Source of the DNA: Filosporella fistucella
Lineage: Eukaryota > Ascomycota > Leotiomycetes > Helotiales
Length of the DNA stretch: 64,000 nucleotides
Assembly (NCBI GenBank): GCA_030077755.1
Contig: JAQJZZ010000010.1
Span: 2,356,001-2,420,000 of the forward strand
Direction: 5' to 3'
The position numbers and the translations under genes were made by a program. Below the pieces are notes generated by a model, which saw nothing but the letters and a program-made list of their open reading frames with translations, searched no databases and had not been told where the DNA came from. How positions within the stretch are numbered: position 1 is the stretch's first letter; each line of letters begins with the position of its first letter. This document shows positions 1 through 12,409 of the stretch, piece after piece.

Positions 1-733
1 TAAAGTTGTTGTAGACGCGTTGCTAGACAAAACAAACGACGTTGTTGTTGCGATGCAATTCACAACGCGATCCCTTCTCCTCGGGATTTTTTTTATGTAT
101 CGAGGTGAGGTGTAAAGAGGCGTAAAGGCAAAATCTCGTAAATTCGTAAACCTTGTACACGCTAGGCAGACCCTTGTTTGCTCGGTCAAGCCAGAATTCA
201 CCTCAACTCCAGCAACATCCCCCAGTTTATTCATTCTACACATCGATATCTTCAGTGTCCAGTTCGAATTTTCTTCTGCGTGTCTTCGATCTTCGTCGAC
301 AACTTGCCAACTTCCAACTGTCTCTTCCATCCGTTCCATTGCCTTGGAGAAAGCGGTAAGCAAGCATTTGCCCTCCTCCCTAGCTGACAGCGTTATTGTA
401 CGAGGGTACCGTACCTCGATATGCATGTACACGTGCTTTTTCCCAGCTACAGAATCACCTTTCTATTCAGGAGTATGTAGTGCTGACATTGTGCCGGCTC
501 TGCTCCAGATCTTTCAAGCTTCCTCCGACCCCATTGTTGCCTCACCGTCATCAGAATCCCCCATTTCCTTCCAACTCATTCTCGAATCGAACCCTACGCT
601 CTTTCGAGCGTTCCCAACCTTCAACATTCCTCCCAATAATACCGCCAAACTGTCTTCACCGATCCTCCTACCTCGCACCGTCTCGTACGACGCGACCTCC
701 AAACCTCCCCGCCCGAGCGGTCCGTACAGAGCA
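1..733. other. Upstream region of the ORM1-type gene
   Basis: No convincing gene. The segment just before the ORM1 start is pyrimidine-rich and is probably its promoter and 5' leader. The ORFs here are short, overlap each other on both strands and show no recognisable domain. One frame is open from 344 into the ORM1 first exon, but the conserved part begins only at the ATG at 734. Confidence 0.5.
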
Positions 734-1438
734 ATGAGTGAGCAAAAGACAGGACGGAGGCGGCGGTCGAGTAGTTTGTTGTACCAGGAGCCTCCGGAAA
801 CGATAGAGCATATGAGCGATCAAGCAGCACTTCCAAATCTCAATGCAAATTGGGTAAACGCAAAGGGTTAGTACTCATCATAGAAGTCCCAAGCTTCATC
901 GTCTTCACCTTTAGCTTTGCCCAATCAGAAATTCTACTTGCTGCAAACGAATCATTACTGACATACTACAATGACAGGTGCTTGGACGATACATTTAGTC
1001 TTGATAGCGGCCCTCAAGATCCTTTTCGATATCATTCCGGGGGTTTCACAGGAGACGTCATGGACGTTGACAAACATTTCATACATGTTCGGGTCATTTC
1101 TGATGTTTCATTGGGTCCGCGGCGTACCATTTGAATTCAATGCTGGAGCGTACGACAATTTGAACATGTGGGAACAAATCGACAATGGAGCACAGTACAC
1201 TCCTGCGAAAAAGTTCCTTCTCAGCGTACCCATTGTGCTATTTTTGTTGAGCACCCACTATACCCATTACGACTTGACGTATTTCACCATTAATTTCCTA
1301 GCGGTACTGGGTGTTGTGATACCAAAGTTGCCATACGTATGTTGACAGAGCCACTTCGATTTGGTTTGAAGCTAACAATTTCTACAGAGTCATCGCACAC
1401 GCGTAGGCTTGTTCTCAGGAGCACCAGAAGATAGGTAG
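734..1438 (+). CDS. ORM1: ORM1/ORM2-family endoplasmic reticulum sphingolipid regulator
   Basis: Orm proteins are small ER membrane proteins that bind and inhibit serine palmitoyltransferase, so they set the rate of sphingolipid synthesis. Three exons join in frame: 734-866, 978-1336 and 1388-1438, giving about 180 residues. The signature NANW..AKGAW lies across intron 1. It is followed by the paired hydrophobic segments, the WTLTN..Y segment and the GVPFEFN..AYD..WEQID block typical of the family. Near the end comes a hydrophobic LAVLGVVIPKLP stretch and a short SHRTRVGLF tail. The N-terminus has a basic/Ser run (GRRRRSSS), similar to the place where yeast Orm proteins are phosphorylated by Ypk kinases; that regulation is an inference here. 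Donor sites GTTAGT and GTATGT and the matching AG acceptors are all visible. Identification is firm. Confidence 0.95.
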
Positions 1439-2998
1439 CAATATGAATAGATCATTGCGTGGCGTTTGTAAGATACGTTGAGGCTTACCGTTTTATTTGG
1501 GCGGTACGCAAATTGCACGACTTTGCAGGAAATGCTCCCGTCGGCGACAGATGTGTTTAAGGCAGGAAAAGGAGGTATACATGTCTTGGCTACATCAATC
1601 AGAGCATTTCTAGGGGAAGGTTTCGATTGTATGGTATACTGTGCTTGACGATAACGTATTTTTGGTACATCGAGTATGTGATAAATTACGTCATGGGAGT
1701 AATGATGTGGGCTTGAAGAAACGCGGACGTTTTGCATTTCTGTCCAGTGACAACAACTCTTCCCACACAAAATTCAAGAAGGGCATGGTCAAATTGCAAG
1801 TGCATTTATTGGTATTTCCATCGTTCCAGCCACCTTTCCTTCTGTTCCAAATTTTTAATCAACTTTTTGAAGACTTTTTCCAAGATAAGTCAAGAACCGT
1901 CATATCCTGCTATATTTTCTCGACTGCTCAAATGTTCCGCTTCAACTAACAACCAAAGAATGGGTAAATTTACCGGCCACACGCCTTTACTCACGTCAGC
2001 CTTCGTTCATTATACCAGATCCTACAATCATTTGGCTCTTACCATCTGATACAAACGCATTCTCGTCGTGCGAAGAATCGTTCCCTTTTTACTAGCCGCG
2101 AGTTTTGTTTTCATTTTTGGTCGTCATAGTTGCCCAATCAATCAAGCCACGGCATTTTTTTTACAACCGGTCAGCCCTTGCTTCGTCTCGTGAGGCACTC
2201 GACTTAGGCCATTGAGCATAGCGATAGTTGAACCATGGAATACCCGGAATTGGCACAGAAAGTTGTCTCATCAACGATATTCAACTCTAATGTGTCGAGA
2301 TCCCATTCTTGATCTATTTTTGTCACAAATAGTTCTTTTCGTTGCCGCCAAGAAATTCTCGACCCCTCTGAAACAGATTCCGATAGCCTCCGAGTTCTCC
2401 GTTCCTGTGGTTGGAGTTATATCAAGCAAGCCACTGGTTGTATCTATGGGGGTATTGTGCTGTGATATCCACTCGGTCATCAGTCTCGTCGCCCGACCTA
2501 GATTCAAGACGGAATAGGCCAGATGAGAAAATGTCTTTGTCTGGCTCATAACCTCGTTATCTATTTTTCTTTTCACCTCTCTCTACTCCATTTTTGACAC
2601 CGGCATCTAGTCCGCCCCTTTTTCCTCGCTATTATTACTTACTGTGTATCTACGTGTAATGAACCGCGAATTTCCACTCCTGATCATCTTTTCCTCAACA
2701 ACTATTAGTCATGACTTTATGATGGAGGGGTTTAAAGAAGTTTTGGAGTTATTTCCGGAAACAAGCTGCCTAGTCGATGATGTTATGAATTTGTTGGCGA
2801 TGTTTCGTTGCCAAATTGTTGAAGATTTCTAGTCAACTAACGCCTTCATAGGTATATAGAAGTGGCCTGCATCCTCCTTTCTTACCTCTATCTTCTTCTT
2901 CTCAAAGTTTCAGCAATCTATTTCTTCCAAGGTTTATCGCCCTTTCATTTATACAAACTTCTCACACTCGCTTCAAAACACCTTAAATCATATTCAAA
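1439..2998. other. Intergenic, 1.56 kb, no gene recognised
   Basis: Several ORFs of 60-126 residues occur on both strands (for example 1390-1770 minus and 1641-1949 plus). They overlap, lack domains and look like chance frames. The last 150 bases are the promoter of the GPI protein gene. Confidence 0.4.
2853..2860 (+). promoter_or_regulatory. TATA box of the Asn/Gly-rich GPI protein gene
   Basis: TATATAGA lies about 140 nt before the ATG at 2999 and is followed by a CT-rich leader, the usual arrangement for a strongly expressed fungal gene. Its function is inferred from position only. Confidence 0.45.
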
Positions 2999-3796
2999 AT
3001 GCAATTCTCTACCGCCACCCTCTCAGCACTGCTTGCTATCCCAGGTGTTCTCGGTGCTGTCGCTCCCAGCGGCTTTCCTACACACTACGGAAACGGCACT
3101 GTCTGGGTCACTCAAACCGTGACTGCTTACCAGACCTACTGCCCATCTTCTACCACTTTTGTCCAAGGCACAAAGACATACACTGCTACCAAGAACCAAT
3201 GGGTCACTGTCAACAGCTGCCCTAAGGGTTGTACCATCAGCTGGAAGGCCGGCGCTAAGCCAACTGTCAAGCCTGCCGGTCCTTGGGTAAACGGCACTAC
3301 ACCTGCTGTCCCGTAAGTCGAGACTCAATGGTTTTTGGCAAGATTTCGTACTGATGTATACAGAACTGGTGTTCCATGCCCATGCAAGGCTCCAAACAAC
3401 GGTACCACTACCCCAGGTTCTTGCCCATGCAACAACAACAACGGTGGCAACAACGGCAACAAGAATGGAGCCAACAACGGTGCCAATAACGGTGCTAACA
3501 ATGGCAACAATGGCAACAAGAATGGAGCCAACAACGGTGCCAATAACGGTGCTAACAATGGCAACAATGGCAACAAGAACGGTGTCAACAACGGTGCCAA
3601 TAACGGAGCCAAAAACGGAGCCAACAATGGCAATACCGGATCCAACGGTAACTCTGGTGCCAACAATGGCAACGGTAACAGCAATGGCAACGGCAACGGC
3701 TCCAACGGAACCGTTCCATTCCAAGGTGCTGCTGCCCGTGTCGCCGGCTCCAGCATGGCCCTTGCCGGTGCTTTCGTCGCTGCTTTCGCCTTGTAA
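2999..3796 (+). CDS. Secreted Asn/Gly-repeat protein, probably GPI-anchored to the wall
   Basis: Two exons (2999-3312 and 3364-3796) encode about 248 residues. Residues 1-19 form a signal peptide ending in GVLGA. A threonine-rich region with six cysteines overall follows, including a TQTVTAYQTYCPS segment of the kind found in many fungal wall proteins. Exon 2 begins with a CPC..APN and CPC pair and then enters an Asn/Gly-rich stretch built from 19-residue units. The C-terminus has a small-residue site (RVAGSS) and a hydrophobic tail (ALAGAFVAAFAL), which is the pattern of a GPI anchor signal. Likely location is the cell surface or wall. No enzymatic domain is visible. The intron has a GTAAGT donor and TACAG acceptor, and the codon CC|A is split across it. 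The exact family is not recognised; hydrophilic adhesin or structural wall protein is an inference. Confidence 0.85.
3455..3625 (+). repeat. Three tandem 57-bp units encoding 19-residue Asn/Gly repeats
   Basis: Units start at 3455, 3512 and 3569. The first two are identical in protein (GNKNG followed by three ANNG steps and NN) and near-identical in DNA. The third has diverged (Val and Lys replacements). The exact 57-bp period suggests copy number could change by slippage or unequal crossing-over. Confidence 0.85.
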
Positions 3797-4809
3797 ATCT
3801 CTTTCACATTCCATATTCCTCTCTCCATACCTCTCTACCGCCCTCCACATGACGAGAGATATCCTTCGATGACCGACAAGAGAGAGAACCGCGATGGAGG
3901 AGGGTATGGCGTTCTGGCGTTGAGAAGGATAAAGAAAAGCATTTAGATCGAGTATGATGTTTTTTGAAGCTTGGATGATACAGGGATATGTACTTCTTTG
4001 TTATTACTTGCAGATGATAAGTTGTACGTATTCCCGTATCTTAATCCTTGTTTTGAATATATTCATTCTGCGGGTGTTAAGGTGTTTTTGATATTGTGTA
4101 CTGCCTCCCAACTATGCGAGTTTCGCGGGGTTTTGGATTCAACAATCTGGATTGTGGATGGATTTCTGTCTGCTGCATAGATATTGGTTGATTAGATGTA
4201 TTTCTTTGTTTGGGTCTATGTCACCCCGCGAATAATGAGCATGGGTTGGGTTTTCTGTAGATACATAATTGGGGTTTCTGTAGTCAATGTTGCTTAGCTC
4301 TACTTTCTCTGCTTCCCAATGCTACATTTCGTTTCTGGTGAGACGAGATCGAGTATGATGTGCTCTGTCTGCATCTCTCCACGATGACGTTACAAGCAGC
4401 CTTGCCCCACTTCATAGTATTGTTAACCTTCCATTGAAGTTTCCATCTACACCACAATTACATGATCAAATTCCATCATCCACCACGCGAATTGTCGATG
4501 TACCTTCGTTTGTTTTGAGTAACGCATCTTGAGGTCACCAGGATCTTGATTGAAAAGCAACTTCAAAGTAGCCAGTCCTTCGAAATCCTTTCCAATTGTG
4601 AACAACGAAACTTTAAATACAGTTTATTTGGGAAAATGTTCCAAATATATATGGGTATATGTAATGACGGTCATAGCAAGATTCTTCTTGCTGTACATTG
4701 ATTTAGCCGCCATCATCCTTCATTCCCTCCCTCTCTCCCTTCATTCATCCATCACTGTATTCAATCCCTATTCTCCACTTGTTTCCTTTAATGGTTCGTC
4801 ATCATCAAT
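3797..4809. other. Intergenic, about 1 kb, 3' sides of two convergent genes
   Basis: This holds the 3' flank of the GPI protein gene and of the MARVEL gene on the other strand. No gene is recognised. A 15-base sequence (GATCGAGTATGATGT) occurs twice, near 3947 and 4348. Its role is unknown. Confidence 0.4.
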
Positions 4810-5775
4810 CTAATGAGCTCCGCCTGTAGTTTCTACAGGCTGGAAATCCACAGCCTGACCCTCCATCATATTCTTATCACCTCCGACTTGCACCACCCCT
4901 CCCTGCTGAAAGGTGGCAGCTTGCGCGATCTCAATATCACCGCGTCTCCTGGCGAGCTCAGCAGCGCGGAAGCGATGTAAACTGATGCCTACATCAGTCA
5001 GTACTCGTCCCTTCATACCACTCTCGCCTCTCAATCAAGGAGTCTACTGACCAAAATACACGATTGAAAACATGAACAAAGCCCAATTAATAGCTCCAAG
5101 CGCAGCTCCTGCTTTGATGGCATTCAAGGGTCCTTCATTCAATAATTCTGTATCGAGAAAGATGGACCAGGTCCTTCGAAGATTATCCCATGCTACTGCT
5201 TGGCTCGCAAGGGATGCGAAAGTAGATAGCCAGAAGAGGGTAGTCGAAAATAGGAGACCGAGATGGATCCAGTAGATGTAGAATTTTGGAAGGAAGAGGG
5301 GGAATATAGAGATCTGGAGAATATTGGTGTGAGCATTTGTTTGGGAGGCATAAAGTGGGGAAAGTAGAAAGAATCAATAGTACATACGTAGATGAAGAAG
5401 AATAAAGACCAAGTAAAACCGAAGAACGCCAGAGCTGTATGGTATTAGAAAGTTACAAATAGTTTGAAGTAGGGATTTATGTACAATTGCCGGTAGTATA
5501 CTGGTCCAAATTAGTACAAAAGATGAATCGGGAGGAGATTACGCACATAACCTGTCAAGATATTGGCTGATGCATAGGCGCACAGAATGAGGACTATAAA
5601 GGAGAGAAGCTGCAGGACTTTGTTAGCAAAATTGTGTTTCAATCTTTCTGGATGTGGCTCGACATACTAACTGCACTCCGTGAATAATTGCCATGAAGAG
5701 AGGCATAGGCGGAATATGATCGCGCCCCTCAGAGCCTTTGAGGAGAAGGACATTTTGCTTGATATCGATAGCCAT
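4810..5775 (-). CDS. MARVEL-like four-span membrane protein
   Basis: Six exons on the minus strand (5775-5668, 5609-5547, 5500-5485, 5434-5388, 5313-5052, 4988-4810) give about 224 residues in one frame. Four hydrophobic spans are seen: residues about 23-36 running into LLSFIVLILCAYA, then LAFFGFTWSLFFFIY with ISIFPLFLP, then YWIHLGLLFSTTLFWLSTFA, and finally INWALFMFSIVYF. The spacing and the conserved W near span 3 resemble fungal MARVEL-domain proteins, which sit in the plasma membrane or secretory vesicles. The C-terminal 60 residues are hydrophilic and probably cytosolic. Exon 3 is only 16 nt, and all splice sites fit GT-AG rules. Exact function is unknown. Confidence 0.75.
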
Positions 5776-8053
5776 TGTAGAGAATTAAAGATATAAGGAA
5801 TTGAAATCAAGGCAAAAAGCTCGCTGTACTTTCAATGCGCCTGAACTTTTCGCTATGGTGATAAATATATCAGGCGCACTTCAATGCTCGCAGATTGAGG
5901 ATGAAAAAGGACACATTTGGCAGCGAGGATCCCCTCTTAAGTGTATACACCACAACATGTGGGACGTACTGTCTTGCACAGCCTATTATATGTATTACTC
6001 AATATGCAAGTCAACAATAATGGCTTAAGAAAGGTTCTCGCCCGTCAAAAAGCACTTGCACTCTCAGCCTCACATCTCCAAATCTGCCAAGAAGACAAGA
6101 CATCACACCAATTCTGGAATAAGAAACGTATAAATTGCCTCGTATAGAGAGACATTGTCTCTGCGATTGAGAGAGTCGTGATGGAAAGGGTAAAATGTCT
6201 CGGCATAGCCTCGCCATTCGCTACGCCCCAGACTTGGGGAGACATCGCCCGACGGTGCGGAGAAGTAAACTCCAATTGATGTCACTCTTGAAGGGAGCCT
6301 TGAGCTCACGCTATCAATGATTTAAAAAGGGTATTATCGAGTCCAAGTCAAGAGTCCCTCACAGTCTTTCAAGTCCTCGGGAAGTGTAAATATGTGACCT
6401 TGCCTTGGCGGTGGGTGATAAATTTTACTGCGCCTCGTTAAGTTTCGCGACCTGGTTGATAATAGAGACAGCTTCTTTCTGTAAGTTTCAGAGCCACATT
6501 TCAATCGGATCTCGTGGTATAGGAAGGTCAAAATAGCCATGTGGACGAAGCTTTGAGTTTAACCCGCTGCATTCCAAGTTCGCAAGGTTTCTCCATGGTT
6601 TTGCAGCTTGAAAGGATAAACAAGGGATTCGGTCTTAGCAAATGATCAGAAGCCCTCATTTAAGCTCAAGTAATGACGTATGAGGCTATTATTGTCATTT
6701 CCATACTATCAAGTGACTTAACAAGCTATCATAATTCTCTTCCATACCCTCACCGCAGCCGCTGTGATCGAACGTACATCCACTGGTCTTGACTTCTATC
6801 TTATAGTAAGAGCACTAATTCTCGTCATTGAAACATACTAATTCAATTATTGGAATCAACGTAAGATGGCATGATGCCGACATACCCGCCCCTACCGAGG
6901 TTTCAACCTCAAGTCAGAATCCTACCTCAAAACAACCCTTACAATAGATGTCCGCACCCAAAAAAATATCCAAAATGGCAAAACTCCAGTATCCTCTCCA
7001 AAGTGAGGATACCTTAGAAAAACTGCCGGTGCAATTTTTTGAAGCCGCGGATATGGTGAGTCATTTTTCGATAGATGAACTGAGGATCGGATTGTTGGCC
7101 AAAGTCACTGTTTCCTCCTCACAGTTTGTCCTGACCACTCCACCAGGGGAGTGGCGCCTTCTGCTTGAGGATAACTTTGTTATTTGGGGTTATAAGGAGT
7201 GGGATGGGATTTTTGGATAGTGTACTTGTCTGGTACTTTTTGGGGAGGTTGTTTACTTTCAATCCCACTACTTCCCCGATTCCCATCACTACCTCTGCCA
7301 CTTCAACCTTGCCCAGTTCAGAATTTACCACATCGCCAACCCAGTTACTTTTGAGGAATTCATCTCAACTATAGCATCAACCAACCCTCGGTTCCTATTC
7401 CGGTGAATATTCGACAAGCAACAAGATCGCCATTGGCGTTGAAGTTATTTTCGGGGTAGGTATTCCGTCAGCTATCACGGGAGTTGCAACAATCTGGAGC
7501 ATATAATTTCGGCCTCGTAGACCGCCGTGATATTAATGTTAAGTAAAGGTGTTGACAGCATTTAATTTATGCAACATTACTTGACAAGTAGGATTTAAAC
7601 TACAAGTTCGGAAAAATCAGTTGTTTGAAAACACTACTAATAAACAGCCTTTACCAAGCTTTCCAACTTGGATAAAATACGCTCAAGTTTGGGACTAGAA
7701 GGAAGATAATCATTCTGCTGCACTTGCTTAACGAAGAAGTTCAGAGGACATATTGTCAAGACCAAATCATGTGATGGTAGCGTAAACACAAATCGCGGCA
7801 TGAAAGGATGTCTCAATGCATGAAGAACTGACTTTTCTGCCCTTCTTATATTATTTATTGTCATGAAGCTCTTGGTGTCTTGCTAATATTGCTAGAACGT
7901 AAGCAACTTGCTTAAAGTCACGTTAAAGCGGGGTAAATACACCATCATAAATCCACCTAATCGAAGGTAGGTATGGTACAAATACAGGCACCCACTACCT
8001 CACATTTTCTGCCCTTCAGCTTTATATCAAATCCATAATCCACAGATCGCAGA
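5776..8053. other. Intergenic, 2.3 kb, no supported gene
   Basis: Only small ORFs are present. The most gene-like is 6948-7220 (+, 90 codons, hydrophobic C-terminal half). It has a possible splice donor (GGTGAGTC near 7053), so it may be an exon of a small or decayed gene, but no family is recognisable. The minus-strand frames at 6011-6309 overlap in three phases and look like chance. Confidence 0.35.
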
Positions 8054-9195
8054 ATGAAAAACCCATCAAGACCCAAAGAATACCAAGTAGCACCCCTCAG
8101 CTTAGAAGAGTACGCATCTCCCCTTTCCACACCCATTCATAATTGGAAAATCTACCCCGCATTCACGTGATACTACTCTTAAATCCAAGATCTCTTCTAT
8201 ATCTTCTTCTCTATTTCCTCCATATAACATGCCATGAAACAAATTCTAACACCCCCAGCTTGCTCAAACTAGGCCAAAAACTCAGCACGGAAGGCCCCTA
8301 CAAAAGTGAATCTACACCCCGTCGCATCCGGGGTGAACTCGGGGGAGTATATATCTTTGACACCCTCCAAGCCGTCTACGTATGGGAACATAAACGTTGT
8401 ATCTCTCCCTTTCCCTTTTACCCACCTAGAAAGAAAAAGCTAACAATATTGACATAGATCCATATTTCTACATCCCTCTCTCAGAGATAAAGAAAGGTGT
8501 AATAGAGAGAATCGGAGATGAGAAAGCAGGTTTCTATCACGCCAAAGCCGTAGCCGGAAACGAAGAGATAAACGATGTACTCGTTTTCAAAACCCCTTCT
8601 TCGCTTGAAAATCTAGTCCGGTAAGTACCTTCCTGTCCCTGCTTTTTCTTATTCCATCAATTAACACAAATAGAATATCACATCCCTCTCTATCCTGGTT
8701 CTCAGAAGACATTCTCCTCTTAGGCCCACACCCCAAAGATCCCTATAAGAGGATTGAAACCCTGTCTTCTTCTCGAAATATCAGGATCCAGATCTTGGGT
8801 GTGACTATCGCGGATAGTAGCCAGAATGTATTTCTATATGAGACGGGATTGAGACCTAGGTATTACCTAAGTGCTGTGAATGTAAGGAGAGATGTGTTAG
8901 TAGAGAGCGAGACGGAGAGTTTTTGTCCTTATAAAGGGATGGCAAAGTGAGTGGTTTCTACTTGTGCTTCCGTCTTCTTGGGGGAATGGGACATTTCAAG
9001 TTTGACTCAACCATGAAAATTACAACGCTGATATCGCATAGTTATTACCACATCCATCTCAACGGCAAAGAATACAAGGATGTAGTTTGGTATTATAAGT
9101 ACCCGACCGCTGAATCAGCAGAGGTAGCTGGACGACTCTGTTTCTATAATGAGAAAGTTGATGTTTTTGTTGATGGAGTGAAGGAGGACAAGTAG
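8054..9195 (+). CDS. DUF427 (PF04248) domain protein
   Basis: Five exons (8054-8166, 8259-8398, 8458-8620, 8674-8946, 9042-9195) join in frame to about 280 residues. The fungal form of this family has two DUF427-like halves. The first half shows TPRRIRGELGGVYIFDT and WEHKRYPYFYIP, the usual start. The second half ends with GMANYYHIHLNGKEYKD, a WYY motif and a CFYNEKVDVFVDG motif, which are diagnostic. Biochemical function of the family is not established; the fold is small and beta-rich, probably cytosolic. The first intron uses a weak donor (GTGATA), so the N-terminal 38 residues are the least certain part. The 95-nt last intron is required to join GMAN to YYH. Confidence 0.85.
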
Positions 9196-9500
9196 CGGGA
9201 AGACGTGCTTAGCTGTGGTGATGTTTGAGTTTTGGTGGGAGGCAGAGAATCTAATTTGCTTGGCATAGCTTCTCTGATTCGGTTGATGGGACTCAAGGTC
9301 CTTGTTCTGCTTGATGGACAGATATTGGAGCTGAGTGGATGGTTAAAAAGCCCTCATTTTCACATCCTGGTAGAAAGGGGGCAAAATCGTATAATACAAT
9401 AGACTCAAATCGTCATTACCATAACCTCATTATAGAAGATATGTATCAGAACACAATTTATATACATTCTTGACCTATCTGTCATGTAATTTTCCGTCGC
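9196..9500. other. Short intergenic between convergent genes
   Basis: About 300 bases hold the 3' flanks of the DUF427 gene (+) and the DUF3176-like gene (-). I see nothing else. Confidence 0.5.
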
Positions 9501-11541
9501 TCATTCATATATGACTCCCCTCCTAGGAACTCCAACCTCCTCACCACCCATCCTCAGCCTCCTCCTCACCATCCCACTCCCATCGCCAAACTCCTCTACC
9601 TCTCCAAATCGTACCTCCCTCCTGCCCATCAGTGCCGTCAACTCTCTAATAGGTGCATTGCTACCCGGTCCCCTCAGTAGCGGCGCATCAAACGCCTTTG
9701 CCGTCTCAATCGGATTTAGACTGACAGATCTACCCAACTCCCACCAACCATTGAAAGTAGGAACAATTAGTGCAATGAATACTACACTAAGGACCGTACT
9801 GGCTATCAACCATTTGTATTCTGACTGGTACACGTTCTGTGCACCCTTCGCCCTCATGATGATATTCTGCGGGCCTGGAGCTGTGCTCGTATTGCGATAA
9901 GGGAAATCGGATGCCGTCAAGGACACTCTGAAAGCGATCTCATTGAGAGCTGTTAGGATATGCGTTGTTGGATCGCTCCAATTAGAATTACACCCCCTAG
10001 GAATCTCTGGGTATTCAGATTTGTTTGCTTTAGGTTGAATCATGAGGAATTGGTTTGACAGGGTATCAGGGAGTGTCATCTGTGTTCCAATTGCACCCCC
10101 AAATCGGTAAGTTGCATTCGAATTGAAAAGATTATCGGCTGCTAGGAAAAGTCCCCCAATCGTATATCGGGTATAATCACCGCAACAATCAGAGATATTC
10201 GAAGGTGGTTGGAACTCTTGTACGGTAGCAGTGGAAATGTTTTTGAGTGTAAGTGTGTTATTTCGAATAGTCACAGGATAACTAATTGTGGCTGGCGAAA
10301 GTATGCATGACTTTTGGGTGCGGATTCCAGAACAGCGGTTGGTGGAAAGCTCTGTGTATCCAACGTCCATAATTATATGCGAGCTATTGGCACTGGAGCT
10401 AGACATAAATTTGAACGTGACATTGAACGGAGAATCAGGCGAAGTTAGTGATGTGTCATATGAACCGTCTGGGGTTGTATATGTATCGTATATGAGTGCC
10501 TGGGTATACTGAATCGGACCAGTGACCACAGAGCACTGAGCTGCAACTCCGCCAGCATCAACGTGACCATCGCAAGTATCGTTGCATCCAGTGAAGCCAA
10601 TGTCCATTGGTGACTGAGAGTTATAGCCATTGAACGCTGAGATCATAGGCTGTGTCATCACTTGTTCGTAAGTACCACGTCCATTTTGGTAGCTAGTATA
10701 TCCGTATGGTATCTCGCGAGCTATTGCAGCTGTGATGGCTGTGGGGTATTCTGTTTGCTGAGACACGATAGTTGATGCTCTTTGGATGAGAGGCTGATCA
10801 ATCCTATTAGACCATTAGTATGTGGCATTGAAATATACGTGTTATCAAAATATACGATAAACAGCAATGATATGATTAAAGTAGTGGGATGAGTGAAGTG
10901 GACGTTTCCTCGTTCAAAAATGGGATAGATGAAGTTGAGACTTACACTATGAGCGTAGCAGCAATGCTCCCCAATGAAACTAAGCTGAAGTGTCGACCAG
11001 ATAGGACGGCCCCCCAAAAGCCATCTCCAGAATTCCAAACGCTAGCCAGATGACTGACAGAACCTCCCTGAAGAGCTTTACGCCACCACGCAATCTTATA
11101 ACCTTGATTAAAGGCAAATCGGGTCAACAGATTTTGTATCGTGGTAAGGGCTGCAAGGTATACAGTCGGCGATATTTTCCATTCTGTAACTGGCGCTCCA
11201 TCGGATTGAACAAGAACTCCGATCGATCCGAAAACACATCCTAGGGCAAGAAGTAATGGTATAATCCCATGATATGGTATATGCCCCCAGAATCCTGGAA
11301 TCCATTCATGTCCCGCTAAACTGACATTATTTCCAGAGTCATTCGACGACTCCGTGAATGACTTTGTTTCCCTTACTTGTGTCGTCACTTGTGGTCCTGG
11401 TACCGCCTTTCTTGGTATCAGATGCTCCTGCTGCGCTTGTCGCTCCCGCTCAACATGATCTCTGTGATTGAAATTTGAATAATAGGCGGGGATTGGTGAG
11501 ATTTCGGGCGCAGGAACATTGGCTGAGTTGTTCCAGGACAT
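9501..11541 (-). CDS. DUF3176-like fungal multi-span membrane protein
   Basis: Two exons (11541-10946 and 10803-9501) encode about 632 residues. The N-terminal 85 residues are hydrophilic. Hydrophobic spans follow at about 92-112 (IIPLLLALGCVFGSIGVLV), about 127-142 and about 183-199. A long extracytoplasmic region with many N-glycosylation sequons and paired cysteines occupies the middle. A final span (WLIASTVLSVVFIALIVPTF) comes before a cytosolic tail beginning with GWWELGR.VSLNP and then AKAFDAPLL, a motif I associate with this fungal-only family. Function is unknown; a surface membrane protein of Pezizomycotina is the safest statement. The intron (10804-10945) has a GTAAGT donor and AATAG acceptor. 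Confidence 0.85.
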
Positions 11542-12409
11542 AGCGATGGTGGTGATTTCTCTTTCTACCCAAAAAAGAGTTGGATGATGAAGAAATATAT
11601 CACAAGTTCCTGACCCACCTGAAGAGTACCAGCAATCAAGACGCTGGTGGGCGAAGGCGAAGAAGTAGAAGGATCGCGGGGTGGACCGACCACAAATCTT
11701 GGAGTTGATCGGCTACAAGGGCACAACTTAGTTGTCAGCCCCCTTAACCGTTGTGCTTTGGTGGTTGGTTCGTACAGTCAATGCCTATCGGTAAGCAATG
11801 ATCAGCCAATCTTAGGCATCAAAGCCCTTGAAGATTTATATCTAGCGCTGTCGATGATACCTCGCTAGATTGCAATTTGCCGCCCCCAATTTAGCAATCA
11901 GCTCACCGAAGCTGGTTTTATTGCGCTGGAAATGACGAATTTGACCCTGTCAAACCATGGATTTTGCAGATTTTGCGATGAAAGTGGTATGCTCTCTGAG
12001 GATTTAGATACTTTAGTCTTCCATATCGAAGGTATTCAAATTATTTCCGATGGAAGAAGCATAGGGCTGATTAAAACAGGGAACTGATGTTCAAAAATAG
12101 CTACGGCCCAGGCTTCCAGAGAATTCAAAAATGTGCATGCACCATAAATTTCCCAGCCGATCAGCCCCAAAATTTCATTGGCTGGGAGATCCGAAGTTGC
12201 AATCTAACATGGGGAACATAAGCACCATAAGAGACTAAGAGGATGTGCTCTCCCGCAATGGCACAATCTTTGTTTTCAGTCGCTTGGTGGCTGATACTTC
12301 AACACCTGGAGAACTTCGTCAGCCAGCTTTCCTTTTCAACAGTACTTTCAAGAAAGCTCTTCTTTCCGCAACTAGGCAGACAGACGGCGAGATAGATAGG
12401 CATCGGAAT
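11542..12409. other. Divergent intergenic, about 0.87 kb
   Basis: This contains the promoter of the DUF3176-like gene (minus) and of the secreted protein gene (plus). The frame is open from 12245 into the next gene, but its signal peptide starts at the ATG at 12410. No other gene is seen. Confidence 0.45.

Noticed and set aside
3023..3850. Long antisense frames rich in Val, Leu and Pro opposite the Asn/Gly-rich gene
   Set aside because: They are the complement of the Asn/Gly codon repeats. The plus strand has the signal peptide, intron and GPI tail.
6948..7220. 90-codon plus frame with possible splice donor
   Set aside because: Could be an exon of a small gene, but nothing identifies it and no partner exon was found.
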